A stretch of 64,000 nt of DNA from an uncultured Serinicoccus sp. (GCF_947500995.1 NZ_CANMUA010000002.1:417972-481971); one strand, 5' to 3'; counted from the first letter of the stretch, positions 32,340 to 42,050 are shown. Numbers and translations: made by a program. Notes: generated by a model from the letters alone, not told the origin.

Positions 32340-32675
32340 TCAGCCCCACCCGAGCTCGTGCAGACGGGAGTCGTCGATCCCGAAGTGGTGCGCGATCTCG
32401 TGCACCACCGTCACCGCGATCTCGTCCAGCAGCTCCTCGCGGTCGGCGCACATGCGCAGCAGCGGACCCCGGTAGACGAAGATGCGGTCCGGCAGCTGGG
32501 CGCCCCAGTCACGCTCGGTGAGCGGGACGCCGTCGTAGAGACCCAGCAGGTCCGGCTCCTCGGGTGGGGGCTCGTCCTCGACGAGGAAGACGACGTTGTC
32601 GAGCCGGGCCATCAACGGCGGGGGGACGAGGTCCAGCGAGTCCCCGACGGCCTCCTCGAACTCCTCCACCGACAT
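32340..32675 (-). CDS. Zincin-like metallopeptidase family protein (MetProt/DUF1025 type)
   Basis: 111 residues. VVHEIAHHFGIDDSRLHELGW carries the HExxH zinc site with downstream Asp/Glu. The start at ATG 32675 gives the family's usual N-terminus (MSVEEFEEAVGDSLDLVPPPLMARLDNVVFLVEDE) with AGGGGGA 10 nt upstream; the open frame extends to 32840 but would overlap qcrB. Small cytoplasmic minimal zincins of unknown substrate. Follows qcrB by 103 bp on the same strand. Confidence 0.87.
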   Translation of the reverse strand: MSVEEFEEAVGDSLDLVPPPLMARLDNVVFLVEDEPPPEEPDLLGLYDGVPLTERDWGAQLPDRIFVYRGPLLRMCADREELLDEIAVTVVHEIAHHFGIDDSRLHELGWG

Positions 32676-32778
32676 GTCCAGCGGGTCCCCCTGCTGGGAC
32701 GCGGCGTGCTCGGACCCCGGACGCGACGGCGCCCCGCCGTCCGTCTCCGGGGCAGGGCGCGGTCGCTCGGGCTGGTGC

Positions 32779-34587
32779 TCAGTGATGGTGCGTAGGTGCC
32801 TGGACCGCGGAGCCGTGCCCCTCGGAGAAGTCGTCGTCACCGGTGCTGTCGTTGACCGGCGCGCCCAGCTGCGGGATCGATGGCGACTCCAGCGCGTCGT
32901 GCTCGCCGTGGTGGTGGGCCGCCGCCAGCTCGGCCGGCGTCACCGCCGTGACCGCGTCCTTGTAGAAGAAGGAGGACACCGCCGCCTGCGCGCCCGCGAG
33001 CGGGCCGCGCCGACGGGCGACGCCGCGGCTGTCGACGTCCGGGCCCTGGGTGAGACCCAGCGGCGTCGGCGTGTCGTAGTCCACGAGGGCCCAGCGCTCG
33101 AACTCGTCCAGCGGCTCGTGCGCCTCGAAGAACCGGCCCTCCGGGGTGCGGACGATGCGCCCGGTCTCGTTGCCGTGCAGGACCCGCTCGCGGTCGTGGC
33201 GCTGCAACGACAGGCACAGCCGCTTGGTGACGACGAACACCAGGACCGGGAGCACGAAGAACATGGTCCGGAAGAGGATCGTCAGGTCGTTGATCGACAA
33301 CCCCAGCTTGATGGCCAGGATGTCGTTGACGCACGCCAGCGCCAGGACGAGGTACATCGAGATGGCCGCGGCACCGATCGCCGTCCGGGTCGGGGCGTTG
33401 CGCGGGCGCTGCAGGATGTGGTGCTCGCGCTTGTCGCCGGTGACCCAGGCCTCGAGGAACGGGTAGGCACCCAGGACCACCCACACGAGGGGCAGCAGGA
33501 CCAGCGACCCGAGGAAGATGTTGAAGCTCCAGACGGTCCCGAACAGGGTGAACTCCAACCAGCCTGGGAGCAGACGCAGGGCACCGTCGGAGAACCACAT
33601 GTAGAAGTCCGGCTGGCTGCCCGCCGTCACCTGGGTCGGGTCGTAGGGCCCGTAGACCCACACCCCGTTGATCTGCACGAGAGCCGAGACCAGCGCGGTG
33701 ATGCCGAAGACGACGAAGAAGAACCCACCGGCCTTGGCGGCGTAGACCGGCATGATCGGGAAGCCGACGACGTTGTCGTTGGTCCGTCCCGGGCCGGGGT
33801 ACTGGGTGTGCTTGTGGACCACGACGAGAGCCAGGTGCAGCACGAAGAGCCCGACGAGGATCGCGGGGATCAGCAGCACGTGCGCGATGTAGAGGCGCGG
33901 GATGATGGCCTCACCGGGGAACTCACCGCCGAAGACGAAGAAGGTCATCCAGGTGCCGATGACGGGCGCCGACATCATGAAGCCGTTCATCGCCCGGATG
34001 CCGGTGCCGGAGAGCAGGTCGTCCGGGAGCGAGTAGCCGGCGAAGCCCTCGATGATCGCCAGCAGCGACAGGACGACACCGATGAGCCAGTTGATCTCCC
34101 GCGGCTTGCGGAAGGCACCGGTGAAGAAGACGCGCGCGGCGTGCAGCGCGATGCCGACGATGAAGAACAGCGCCGACCAGTGGTGCAGCTGCCGGATGAG
34201 CAGTCCGCCCTTGACCTCGAAGCTGATGTCGAGGGTGGAGGCGTAGGCCTCGGACATGCCGACGCCCTTGAGCGGGACGTAGTCGCCGTCGTAGACCACG
34301 TGGCCCATGCTGGGGACGTACCAGAGCGTCAGGAACGTCCCGGTGATGAGCGCGATGATCATCGAGTACATCGCGATCTCGCCGAGCAGGAAGCTCCAGT
34401 GGTCGGGGAAGACCTTCTTCAGGGCGAAGCGCAGGCCCTTGGCCGCCCCCACCCGTTCGTCGGCCCAGACCAGCGCGCCGGGGAACTTGGCGTCCGGCGA
34501 GGACTGGTCGGTCTGGCTGGCCGGACGCTCCGGCGGGGTCTCATCGGTGCGCAGGTGACCGGCGCCCTGGGGAACGTGCGTCGTCAT
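32779..34587 (-). CDS. qcrB: Cytochrome bc1 complex cytochrome b subunit
   Basis: 602 residues with eight or more membrane spans. Heme b ligands are the paired His of HHWSALFFIVGIALHAARVF and HVLLIPAILVGLFVLHLAL, each pair about 13-14 residues apart. It oxidises menaquinol and passes electrons to the Rieske centre and heme b. ATG 34587 starts two bases after the qcrA TAG. Compared with mitochondrial cytochrome b it has the long hydrophilic actinobacterial C-terminus (~110 residues), here ending in a His cluster QAPTHHH. Confidence 0.95.
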   Translation of the reverse strand: MTTHVPQGAGHLRTDETPPERPASQTDQSSPDAKFPGALVWADERVGAAKGLRFALKKVFPDHWSFLLGEIAMYSMIIALITGTFLTLWYVPSMGHVVYDGDYVPLKGVGMSEAYASTLDISFEVKGGLLIRQLHHWSALFFIVGIALHAARVFFTGAFRKPREINWLIGVVLSLLAIIEGFAGYSLPDDLLSGTGIRAMNGFMMSAPVIGTWMTFFVFGGEFPGEAIIPRLYIAHVLLIPAILVGLFVLHLALVVVHKHTQYPGPGRTNDNVVGFPIMPVYAAKAGGFFFVVFGITALVSALVQINGVWVYGPYDPTQVTAGSQPDFYMWFSDGALRLLPGWLEFTLFGTVWSFNIFLGSLVLLPLVWVVLGAYPFLEAWVTGDKREHHILQRPRNAPTRTAIGAAAISMYLVLALACVNDILAIKLGLSINDLTILFRTMFFVLPVLVFVVTKRLCLSLQRHDRERVLHGNETGRIVRTPEGRFFEAHEPLDEFERWALVDYDTPTPLGLTQGPDVDSRGVARRRGPLAGAQAAVSSFFYKDAVTAVTPAELAAAHHHGEHDALESPSIPQLGAPVNDSTGDDDFSEGHGSAVQAPTHHH

Positions 34588-34589
34588 GA

Positions 34590-35678
34590 CTACTCAACTC
34601 CCATCAAGCCCGGGCGCTCGCGCTCCCAGAAGCTCGGTCCGACGGGCTCGCGGAACGGTCCCGCGGCCACGATGTATCCATCGCCGTCGACCGTGATCGG
34701 CAGCTGAGGCAGGGCCCGCTTGGCCGGCCCGAAGATGACGTTGCAGTCGTCGGTCATGTCGAAGGTCGACTGGTGGCACGGGCACAGCAGGTGGTGCGTC
34801 TGCTGCTCGTACAGCGCCACGGGGCACCCCACGTGCGTGCACACCTTGGAGTAGGCCACGATGCCCTCGTAGCCCCACTCGCGCTGCTTCTGGCTCTTGA
34901 TGAGGGAGGGGTCGAGGCGGACCACGATCACCTGGTCCTTGGCCTTGGCGATCATCGCCTCCTCGGCCCCGTGCTCCTCGACCGCCTCGTGGCCCACCCA
35001 GCCGTCCGGCATGACGTGGAACACCGAGCCCTGGGTGACGTCTCCCGCCCGGATCGCCGCACCCGAGGGGTCGATCCGCAGCAGGGTGCCCTCCGCCCAG
35101 TTGGTGGTGTAGAGCCCTTGCGGACGCGGGCCCAGCCCGGCGATGACCGGGAGGACGATCGGGAGCGCGAAGAGCCCCAGCGCTCCCCCGGCCGACCCGA
35201 GGAGGGCCGAGCGCCGGTTGAGCTGGGAGCTGCGCCAGCCGTGCGACAGGGTCTGCGCCACCGCCTCGCGGTCGTCGTCTCCGGAGACCTGGGGGTGGCG
35301 CTGCTCCACCACCTCCTCGTCCGGCATGAGCGTCTTGGCCCAGTGGATGGCACCCAGGCCGATACCGAGGAGCGACACCCCCATGGTGACGCCGATCGCG
35401 AGGTGGAAGAGGTTGATCTCACCGATACCGAGGAGGTAGCCCTTGAGGTCCGGGTCGATGACGAAGTAGGCGACGACGAACGCGATGGACGCCAGCGCCG
35501 ACAGGGTGAAGAGCACGACGACCTGGATCTCGGCGCGCTTGGCGGCCTTGGGGTCCCCGTCGGCGCGCCGGGGCACGTGCGGAGGAAGACCCGGGTTCTG
35601 GAACGTCTCGGACCTGGCCGGGGCGGCCGCGTCGTCGCGCATGGCGGGTGCGGTGTCGTCGTGGTGGGGGTTCGCCAT
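34590..35678 (-). CDS. qcrA: Cytochrome bc1 complex Rieske iron-sulfur subunit
   Basis: 362 residues. Three membrane segments (about 50-70, 90-110, 155-180) precede the Rieske domain, whose [2Fe-2S] ligands are in CTHVGC (about residue 276) and CPCHQSTFD (about 298). The three-helix form is typical of actinobacterial QcrA, which anchors the bc-aa3 supercomplex. ATG 35678 follows the qcrC TGA by three bases, with translational coupling likely. Confidence 0.95.
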   Translation of the reverse strand: MANPHHDDTAPAMRDDAAAPARSETFQNPGLPPHVPRRADGDPKAAKRAEIQVVVLFTLSALASIAFVVAYFVIDPDLKGYLLGIGEINLFHLAIGVTMGVSLLGIGLGAIHWAKTLMPDEEVVEQRHPQVSGDDDREAVAQTLSHGWRSSQLNRRSALLGSAGGALGLFALPIVLPVIAGLGPRPQGLYTTNWAEGTLLRIDPSGAAIRAGDVTQGSVFHVMPDGWVGHEAVEEHGAEEAMIAKAKDQVIVVRLDPSLIKSQKQREWGYEGIVAYSKVCTHVGCPVALYEQQTHHLLCPCHQSTFDMTDDCNVIFGPAKRALPQLPITVDGDGYIVAAGPFREPVGPSFWERERPGLMGVE

Positions 35679-35681
35679 ACC

Positions 35682-36485
35682 TCAGGCCGCCTTTCGTCCG
35701 AGCCACACGGCAGCGCCGATGAAGGCCAGGATGCCGATGGTCCACGCGAAGAGGGCGTCGCCGGCCGGACCCAGGCTGCCCAGCGTGTGGCCGCCCTGGT
35801 CGTTGGCACCGTCCTCGATGCTCTTGAGGAAGGCGATCACGTCTCGCTTCTCCTCGGGGGTGATGTTCTGGTCGTTGAACACCGGCATGGACTGCGGGCC
35901 GGTGAGCATGGCCTCGTAGATGTGCTGCGCATCCACGCCCATGAGGGTCGGGGCGTACTTGCCCCTGGTCAGGGCACCTCCGGTGCCCGAGGAGTTGTGG
36001 CACATGGCGCAGTTGGTGCGGTAGACCGCCCCACCGTTGGCAGCGTCGCCCTGGGAGGCGTCGAGCCACTGCTCCTCCGGGACGTCGGGACCCGGGGCGA
36101 GGGAGTCGACGTAGACGGCGAGGGCCTCGATCTGCTCGTCGCTGAAGTGCACCTGGGAGATGTTGCGCTCGGCCTGGACGCCCGGCGCCGGCAGCGGCAT
36201 CCGGCCGGTGGCCACCTGGAAGTCCACCGCGGCGGCGCCCACGCCGTAGAGGGAGGGGCCCGCCTCGCCGTTGCCCTCGGCGTTGGCGCCGTGGCAGGAG
36301 GCGCAGTTGGCAAGGAAGAGTTGACGGCCCTCGCCGAGCTGCTCCTGGGAGGCACCCTCGGCCGAGGTCCCCGGTGCCGCGCCGGTCTGCAGGGCGGCGT
36401 AGGCGGTGCCCGTGAAGGTCAGGCCCAGGAACAGGAGCATGAGCAGCGCCAGCGGGCTGCGACGGCGGGCGGCGAGGGAGCTCAC
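35682..36485 (-). CDS. qcrC: Diheme cytochrome c subunit of the bc1 complex
   Basis: 267 residues. An N-terminal signal anchor (LALLMLLFLGLTFTGTAYA) leads to two cytochrome c domains with CASCH (about residue 59) and CAMCH (about 158), and a C-terminal membrane helix (FAWTIGILAFIGAAVWLG). QcrC relays electrons from bc1 directly to the aa3 oxidase without a soluble cytochrome c, as known in Corynebacterium and Mycobacterium. GTG 36485 has AAGGA 8 nt upstream. The gap to ctaE is 56 bp. Confidence 0.94.
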   Translation of the reverse strand: MSSLAARRRSPLALLMLLFLGLTFTGTAYAALQTGAAPGTSAEGASQEQLGEGRQLFLANCASCHGANAEGNGEAGPSLYGVGAAAVDFQVATGRMPLPAPGVQAERNISQVHFSDEQIEALAVYVDSLAPGPDVPEEQWLDASQGDAANGGAVYRTNCAMCHNSSGTGGALTRGKYAPTLMGVDAQHIYEAMLTGPQSMPVFNDQNITPEEKRDVIAFLKSIEDGANDQGGHTLGSLGPAGDALFAWTIGILAFIGAAVWLGRKAA

Positions 36486-36541
36486 TCGGCGGTCCTTCCG
36501 GGGTTCGGGGACGGCGGGACGGGGGCGGAGGTGCGGACGTC

Positions 36542-37219
36542 TCATTGCAGCAGGTAGATGACCGCGAACAACGCGATCCACACGACGTCGACGAAGTGCC
36601 AGTAGTAGGAGGTGACCACCGCGCCGGTGGCCTGCGCGTGGGTGTAGCGCTTGGCGGTGAAGCTGCGGCCGATGATGAGGAGGAAGGCGATGAGCCCGCC
36701 GGTCACGTGCAGGCCGTGGAATCCCGTGGTGATGAAGAAGACCGAGCCGTAGGGGTCGGCGGTGGGGGTCAGGCCCTCCATGGTCAGCGTGGCGTACTCC
36801 CAGACCTGCCCGGCGATGAAGGTCGCGCCGAAGAGATAGGTGAGGGTGTACCACTCGCGCATGCCCCAGCCGGTGTCCCCCAGCGGGTTGCCGATGTGGA
36901 ACAGGCTGCCGGTGCGGTGCGGGATGCCCCGCTCGGCCTTCCACACCCCGAACTGGCACCACACGGAGGAGATGACGAGGATCATCGTGTTGATGGTGGC
37001 GAAGGTGACGTCGAGGTACTCGGTGCGCTCGGCCCACAGGTCGGGAGAGACCGAGCGGATGGTGAAGTACATCGCGAACAGCCCGGCGAAGAACATGATC
37101 TCGCTGCCCAGCCAGACCATCGTGCCGACCGCGACCATGTTGGGCCGCGTCGCCGGTCCGTGCGCGGTCGCGTGGAACCGGTCAGCGTCGCTCAGGGTTG
37201 CTGCAGGAGATGTCGCCAC
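36542..37219 (-). CDS. ctaE: Cytochrome c oxidase subunit III
   Basis: 225 residues, five membrane spans. SEIMFFAGLFAMYF, FFITTGFHGLHVTGGL and YYWHFVDVVWIALFAVIY are subunit III signatures. It is the promoter-proximal gene of ctaE-qcrC-qcrA-qcrB, as in other actinobacteria. GTG 37219 is leaderless, 6 nt after TAAGAT. Confidence 0.95.
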   Translation of the reverse strand: MATSPAATLSDADRFHATAHGPATRPNMVAVGTMVWLGSEIMFFAGLFAMYFTIRSVSPDLWAERTEYLDVTFATINTMILVISSVWCQFGVWKAERGIPHRTGSLFHIGNPLGDTGWGMREWYTLTYLFGATFIAGQVWEYATLTMEGLTPTADPYGSVFFITTGFHGLHVTGGLIAFLLIIGRSFTAKRYTHAQATGAVVTSYYWHFVDVVWIALFAVIYLLQ

Positions 37220-37225
37220 AGGCCC

Positions 37226-37231
37226 ATCTTA
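37226..37231 (-). promoter_or_regulatory. -10 box of a leaderless promoter (ctaE-qcrCAB operon)
   Basis: TAAGAT on the minus strand, 6 nt before GTG 37219; likely the main promoter for the respiratory operon. Confidence 0.65.
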
Positions 37232-37306
37232 GGCCCATCGCGGCACAGCACGCGCGGCCACCCCGCCGCACGCGCTCCCGTGCTGGCTCCGGGTCCGGCG
37301 GCTCGG

Positions 37307-37312
37307 TAGGAT
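37307..37312 (+). promoter_or_regulatory. -10 box of a leaderless promoter (receiver-domain protein)
   Basis: TAGGAT followed by 7 nt and ATG 37320. It lies back to back with the ctaE promoter, 75 bp away. Confidence 0.63.
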
Positions 37313-37319
37313 CGCCGCC

Positions 37320-37742
37320 ATGAGCACTCCCGCGGTCCCCTCCGCCTCCGGCGGCCTCACCACCACCTCCGTCTCGGTCCTGCTCTACAGCAACGACCGC
37401 TCGGTGCGGGACGCCGTGCGCGTCGGTGTGGGTGAGCGGCCGGCCGACGACGTGGTCGTCGAGCGCTGGAAGGAGTGCGCCACGCCCGAGGTGGCCCTCA
37501 TCGAGGCCAGGGACGGCGACTACGACCTGCTCATCCTCGACGGGGAGTCGCAGCCCTACGGCGGGATGGGCGTCTGCCGGCAGCTCAAGAACGAGCTGTT
37601 CGGCTGCCCCCCGGTCCTCGTGCTCACGGGTCGTCCCGGCGACGGGTGGCTCGCGACCTGGTCGCAGGCCGACGCGGTCCTCTCCCGGCCCCTGGACGAG
37701 GCCCGGCTGACGGCGGCCGTCGCCGACCTGGCCCGCCGGTGA
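37320..37742 (+). CDS. Orphan single-domain response regulator (degenerate receiver)
   Basis: 140 residues, a receiver fold with no output domain. The phosphoacceptor Asp is plausible in LLILDGESQPYGG. The N-terminal acid pair is SND rather than D-D/E-D, and the C-terminal KP position reads SRPLD (Arg for Lys), so phosphorylation chemistry may be altered. No histidine kinase is nearby. It overlaps the trpD start (GTGA), which ties its expression to trpD. The gene sits between ctaE and trpD, which are adjacent in M. tuberculosis. Confidence 0.8.
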   Translation: MSTPAVPSASGGLTTTSVSVLLYSNDRSVRDAVRVGVGERPADDVVVERWKECATPEVALIEARDGDYDLLILDGESQPYGGMGVCRQLKNELFGCPPVLVLTGRPGDGWLATWSQADAVLSRPLDEARLTAAVADLARR

Positions 37743-38839
37743 CCGAGGACGGCGCCGACCGGACGGGTGGGGCCGGCGCCGGTGCCGTCGTCACCAGCTG
37801 GGCGGACGTCCTCAGCTCGGTGACCCGGGGAGAGGACCTCTCCAGCAGCACGACCTCCTGGGTCATGGACCAGGTCATGACCGGGGCGGCCAGCGACGCC
37901 CAGCTCGGCGGCTTCCTGACCGCGCTGCGCACCAAGGGCGAGACCGCGCAGGAGATGTCCGGGTTGTCGAGCACGATGCTCGAGCACGCGCACCGGTTCG
38001 AGGTCCCGGGGCCGACCGTGGACATCGTCGGGACCGGCGGGGACCGGGCCATGACGGTCAACATCTCCACGATGTCGGCCGTCGTCATGGCGGCGGCGGG
38101 TGCGACGGTGGTCAAGCACGGCAACCGGGCCGCCTCCAGCCGGTCCGGGTCCGCCGACATGCTCGAGGCCCTCGGCGTCCGCCTCGACCTCTCCCCCGAG
38201 CGGGTCCGGCAGGTCGCGCACGAGGCGGGCATCACCTTCTGCTTCGCGCTCACCTTCCACCCCTCGATGAGGTATGCCGGGAGCGTGCGCCGCGAGCTGG
38301 GGATCGGCACCGCCTTCAACTTCCTCGGGCCGCTGACCAACCCGGCGCAACCCCGCTATGCCGCCGTGGGCTGCGCCGACTCCCGCATGGCGCCCCTCAT
38401 GGCGCACGTCTTCGCCGACCGGGGCACCCAGGCGGTGGTGTTCCGCGGTGACGACGGCCTCGACGAGATCACCACCGCCACCACGAGCTCGCTGTGGTGG
38501 GCCGACGCCGAGGGCCGGGTGACGCAGCACGTGCTCGACCCTCGACGCCTCGGCCTGCCGCTGCATCTCCTGGAGGAGCTGCGCGGGCAGGACGCGGAGC
38601 ACAACGCCCAGGTGGCCCGCCGTCTCTTCGACGGCGGGACGGGTGCCGTGCGCGACGCGGTGCTGCTCAACGCCGGCACGGCCCTGGCCCTGGTCGAGGC
38701 GGGCGAGTCCTCCTCGCACCCCGGCAGCGGGGAGGAGCTGGAGGGCGCGGTCCGCGACGGCATACGCCGGGCCGCCGAGGCGCTCGACAGCGGTGCCGCC
38801 GCGCAGGTCGTCCAGCGGTGGGTGGCCGCGACCCGCTGA
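37739..38839 (+). CDS. trpD: Anthranilate phosphoribosyltransferase
   Basis: 366 residues. DIVGTGGDRAMTVNISTMSA is the PRPP/Mg-binding motif, and VKHGNRAASSRSGSADMLEALGV and FCFALTFHPSMRYAGSVRRELG are TrpD signatures. It joins PRPP and anthranilate in tryptophan synthesis. GTG 37739 overlaps the receiver gene TGA by GTGA. The ~20-residue Gly/Ala N-terminal extension before TSWADVLSS is probably unstructured. No other trp gene besides trpS is in the window. Confidence 0.95.
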   Translation: MTEDGADRTGGAGAGAVVTSWADVLSSVTRGEDLSSSTTSWVMDQVMTGAASDAQLGGFLTALRTKGETAQEMSGLSSTMLEHAHRFEVPGPTVDIVGTGGDRAMTVNISTMSAVVMAAAGATVVKHGNRAASSRSGSADMLEALGVRLDLSPERVRQVAHEAGITFCFALTFHPSMRYAGSVRRELGIGTAFNFLGPLTNPAQPRYAAVGCADSRMAPLMAHVFADRGTQAVVFRGDDGLDEITTATTSSLWWADAEGRVTQHVLDPRRLGLPLHLLEELRGQDAEHNAQVARRLFDGGTGAVRDAVLLNAGTALALVEAGESSSHPGSGEELEGAVRDGIRRAAEALDSGAAAQVVQRWVAATR

Positions 38840-38850
38840 CCGGCCCGCGA

Positions 38851-38856
38851 TAGCGT
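38851..38856 (+). promoter_or_regulatory. -10 box of a leaderless promoter (quinone oxidoreductase)
   Basis: TAGCGT followed by 6 nt and ATG 38863. Confidence 0.58.
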
Positions 38857-38862
38857 CGCGAC

Positions 38863-39834
38863 ATGCGCGCCATCATCGTGGACCAGCCCGGAGGGCCGGA
38901 GGCCCTCACCCTCGTCGACCGCCCCACCCCTGAGCCCGGCCCCGGCGAGGTGCTGGTCCAGGTGGCCGCCGCCGGCGTGAACTTCATCGACGTCTACCAC
39001 CGTTCCGGCGCCTACCCCCTGCCGACCCCGTTCGTCGTCGGCAGCGAGGGGGCCGGGACCGTGCGCACGGTGGGCCCGGACGTCTCCGGGGTCTCCGAGG
39101 GCGACCGCGTGGCGTGGGCCATGTCACCGGGGACCGGGTACACCGACGAGGCCGTCGTGGCCGCCGACCGCCTCGTGCTCGTGCCGGCGGAGGTCGACCT
39201 CGAGACGGCCGCCGCCGTGATGCTCCAGGGGCTGACGGCCCACTACCTGGCGCGCACCACCTTCGAGGCCGCGCCAGGCCACACCGCCCTCGTGACCGCG
39301 GCCGCCGGAGGCGTGGGTCTGCTGCTCACCCAGCTGCTCGCCAGGGCAGGCGTCCGCGTCGTCGGGACGGTGGGCACGCCGGCCAAGGCCGAGCTGGCGC
39401 GGGCCGCCGGCGCCCACGACGTCGTGCTGTACCGCGAGGAGGACCTGGTCGACCGGGTCCGCGAGATCACCGGCGACCAGGGGGTGCACGTCGTCTACGA
39501 CGGGGTGGGGAAGGACACCTTCGACGCCGGGCTCGAGCTCCTGCGCCCGCGCGGCACCATGGTGCTCTTCGGTGCGGCCAGCGGCCCGGTCCCCCCGGTC
39601 GACCCGCAGGTGCTGAACCAGCAGGGCTCGCTCTTCCTGACCCGGCCCAGCCTGGCGCACTACGTCGCCGACCGGGCCGAGCTGCTCGCCCGCGCCGACG
39701 ACCTGCTTCACCTGGTCGCTGCCGGGGACCTGCAGGTGCGGGTGTCCGGGCGCTACGACCTGGCCGACGCGCAGCAGGCCCACACGGACCTGGAGGCCGG
39801 AGGCACCACCGGCAAGCTGCTCATCCTGCCCTGA
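38863..39834 (+). CDS. NADPH:quinone oxidoreductase, zinc-independent MDR family
   Basis: 323 residues. The N-terminal GroES-like part contains GVNFIDVYHRSGAYPLP, the quinone-oxidoreductase signature. The Rossmann part has ALVTAAAGGVGLLLTQLLA and VVGTVGTPAKAELA, and no structural zinc Cys cluster is present. It would reduce quinones or other electrophiles with NADPH. Single gene, leaderless start; convergent with ctaF. Confidence 0.92.
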   Translation: MRAIIVDQPGGPEALTLVDRPTPEPGPGEVLVQVAAAGVNFIDVYHRSGAYPLPTPFVVGSEGAGTVRTVGPDVSGVSEGDRVAWAMSPGTGYTDEAVVAADRLVLVPAEVDLETAAAVMLQGLTAHYLARTTFEAAPGHTALVTAAAGGVGLLLTQLLARAGVRVVGTVGTPAKAELARAAGAHDVVLYREEDLVDRVREITGDQGVHVVYDGVGKDTFDAGLELLRPRGTMVLFGAASGPVPPVDPQVLNQQGSLFLTRPSLAHYVADRAELLARADDLLHLVAAGDLQVRVSGRYDLADAQQAHTDLEAGGTTGKLLILP

Positions 39835-39870
39835 GGACCGGGCGAGCCGACGTCCAGCTCTGGCGCTGCC

Positions 39871-40272
39871 TCAGACCGCCTTGGCGCCGCGGAAGAACTC
39901 GAAGGTCCAGCCGAGGATCGAGATCAGCAGGAAGGGCACGGCGCAGATGAGCAGCCACCACCCCACGGCGAGCCCGAGGGCCACGGCCGCGACCGAGAGC
40001 CCGAGCCAGAGCGGCCACCAGCTGTAAGGCGCGAAGTGGCCGTAGTCGCCGGACAGGTCGGCGATCTCCCCCTGCAGGTCGTCCTCGGGGCGGGCGTCCG
40101 TCTTGCGGCCGGTCACCCAGAGGTAGAAGGAGATGAACGCCGTGAAGAGCATGGTGAGGAGCAGGCCGATGATGCCGACCCACTCCTTGGGGTCGGTGAA
40201 CCAGGCGTAGAGCGCCGTCGCCAGCGCGAAGAACGGCACCAGGGCGCCGAAGATCTTGACCTCTGCCCGCAT
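39871..40272 (-). CDS. ctaF: Cytochrome c oxidase subunit IV (actinobacterial CtaF)
   Basis: 133 residues, four membrane segments, with the conserved DYGHFAPYSWWPLWLG stretch in the middle and EFFRGAKAV at the end. It is the small accessory subunit of the actinobacterial aa3 oxidase. ATG 40272 shares one base with the ctaD stop (TGATG), so ctaC-ctaD-ctaF are coupled. Confidence 0.94.
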   Translation of the reverse strand: MRAEVKIFGALVPFFALATALYAWFTDPKEWVGIIGLLLTMLFTAFISFYLWVTGRKTDARPEDDLQGEIADLSGDYGHFAPYSWWPLWLGLSVAAVALGLAVGWWLLICAVPFLLISILGWTFEFFRGAKAV

Positions 40273-42050
40273 CAGTCACGCTCCTTGCCGGTATAGCCGC
40301 CGGTATCGGTGCCGGTGCGACCGTCCGGGTCGGTGTCGGGACCACCGAGCAGCTGCTCGGCGACCCCCTTGTCGGGCTCCGCGGACTCCAGCGTGCCGAT
40401 CTCCGGGTGGTGCAGGTCGAAGGCGGCGCGCTCGGAACGGATCCGCGGCAGCGACTCGAAGTTGTGGCGGGGCGGCGGGCAGGAGGTCGCCCACTCCAAC
40501 GACATACCCCAGCCCCACGGGTCGTCGACCTCGACCTTGGGCGTCCGGAAACTCTTCCAGACCGCGTAGAAGAAGGGGAGCATGGAGGCGGCGAGCAGGA
40601 AGGACGACACGGTCGACAGCTGGTTCATCCAGGTGAAGCCGTCCTCGGGCAGGTAGTCGGCGTAGCGCCGGGGCATCCCCTGCACCCCCAGCCAGTGCTG
40701 GATGAGGAAGGTGCCGTGGAAGCCGAGGAAGAGCATCCAGAAGTGGATCTTGCCGAGCCGCTCGTCCAGCATGTGCCCGGTGAACTTGGGCCACCAGAAG
40801 TAGTAGCCCGCGAACATGGCGAAGACGACGGTCCCGAAGACGACGTAGTGGAAGTGCGCGACCACGAAGTAGGTGTCGGAGACGTGGAAGTCCAGGGCCG
40901 GGCTGGCGAGGATGACGCCGGTCAGCCCGCCGAACAGGAAGGTGACGAGGAAGCCCACGGCCCACAGCATGGGGGTGTCCATGCTGATGGAACCCTTCCA
41001 CATGGTGCCGATCCAGTTGAAGAACTTCACCCCGGTCGGCACGGCGATGAGCATCGTCATGATGGTGAAGAACTCGAGCAGGACCGCGCCGGTGGCATAC
41101 ATGTGGTGCGCCCACACCGACACCGACAGCGCGGCGATCGCCATTGTCGCCATGACCAGCGTCTTGTAGCCGAAGAGCGGCTTGCGGGAGAAGACGGGGA
41201 TGACCTCGGAGATGATCCCGAAGAAGGGCAGCGCGATGATGTAGACCTCGGGGTGGCCGAAGAACCAGAACAGGTGCTGCCAGAGCATAGCCCCGCCGTG
41301 CTCGGGGTCGAACACGTGCCACCCGTACAGCCGGTCGGCAGCCATGCCGAAGAAGGCGGCGGCCAGCACGGGGAAGGCCACGAGCACGAGGATGGAGGTG
41401 ACGAGGATCGTCCAGGTGAAGATCGGCACCCGGAACATCGTCATGCCGGGGGCGCGCATGCAGAGGATCGTCGTGATGAAGTTGACGGCGCCGAAGATCG
41501 TGGCGAAACCGCTGACGGCGAGCCCGACCACCCACAGGTCCCCGCCCATCCCGGGGCTGTGCGTGGGCCCGGCCAGCGGCTGGTAGGCAAACCAGCCGAA
41601 GCTGGCGGCACCGCTGGGGGTGAGGAAGCCGCCGACCGCGATGAGGCTGCCGAAGAGGAACATCCAGAAGGCCAGCATGTTGAGCCGCGGGAAGGCGACG
41701 TCCGGCGAGCCGATCTGCAGGGGTACCAGCGCGTTGGCGAAGCCGGCGAACAGCGGTGTCGCGAACATCAGCAGCATGACGGTCCCATGCATGGTGAAGA
41801 GCTGGTTGTAGATCTCTGGGTTGTCCACGACCTGCAGCCCCGGGACGAAGAGCTCGGCCCGGATAACCAGCGCCATGAGCCCGCCGAGGATGAACCACAC
41901 CATCGTGGTGACGAAGTAGAGGTTGCCGATGACCTTGTGGTCGGTCGTCGTCAGCACCCGGACGGCGTTGCGCACGAACGAGCTGCGCTCGGACACCTGC
42001 GGCGGCCTCGAGGGTGCGCCGACCTCGGGGCGCTCGGTGGTGATGGCCAT
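40272..42050 (-). CDS. ctaD: Cytochrome c oxidase subunit I (aa3-type)
   Basis: 592 residues, twelve membrane spans. Heme a ligand in TMHGTVMLL; the CuB/cross-linked Tyr site GHPEVYI; CuB histidines WAHHMY; and heme a/a3 ligands AHFHYVVFG are all present. The last ~60 residues are hydrophilic ([20 protein letters not shown]). It reduces O2 to water and pumps protons. In M. tuberculosis ctaD lies elsewhere; here it is between ctaC and ctaF, sharing one base with each neighbour. Confidence 0.96.
   Translation of the reverse strand: MAITTERPEVGAPSRPPQVSERSSFVRNAVRVLTTTDHKVIGNLYFVTTMVWFILGGLMALVIRAELFVPGLQVVDNPEIYNQLFTMHGTVMLLMFATPLFAGFANALVPLQIGSPDVAFPRLNMLAFWMFLFGSLIAVGGFLTPSGAASFGWFAYQPLAGPTHSPGMGGDLWVVGLAVSGFATIFGAVNFITTILCMRAPGMTMFRVPIFTWTILVTSILVLVAFPVLAAAFFGMAADRLYGWHVFDPEHGGAMLWQHLFWFFGHPEVYIIALPFFGIISEVIPVFSRKPLFGYKTLVMATMAIAALSVSVWAHHMYATGAVLLEFFTIMTMLIAVPTGVKFFNWIGTMWKGSISMDTPMLWAVGFLVTFLFGGLTGVILASPALDFHVSDTYFVVAHFHYVVFGTVVFAMFAGYYFWWPKFTGHMLDERLGKIHFWMLFLGFHGTFLIQHWLGVQGMPRRYADYLPEDGFTWMNQLSTVSSFLLAASMLPFFYAVWKSFRTPKVEVDDPWGWGMSLEWATSCPPPRHNFESLPRIRSERAAFDLHHPEIGTLESAEPDKGVAEQLLGGPDTDPDGRTGTDTGGYTGKERD

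Noticed and set aside
32676..32840. Longer metallopeptidase beginning within qcrB
   Set aside because: The extra residues are disordered and would overlap qcrB; ATG 32675 has a Shine-Dalgarno and matches the family N-terminus.
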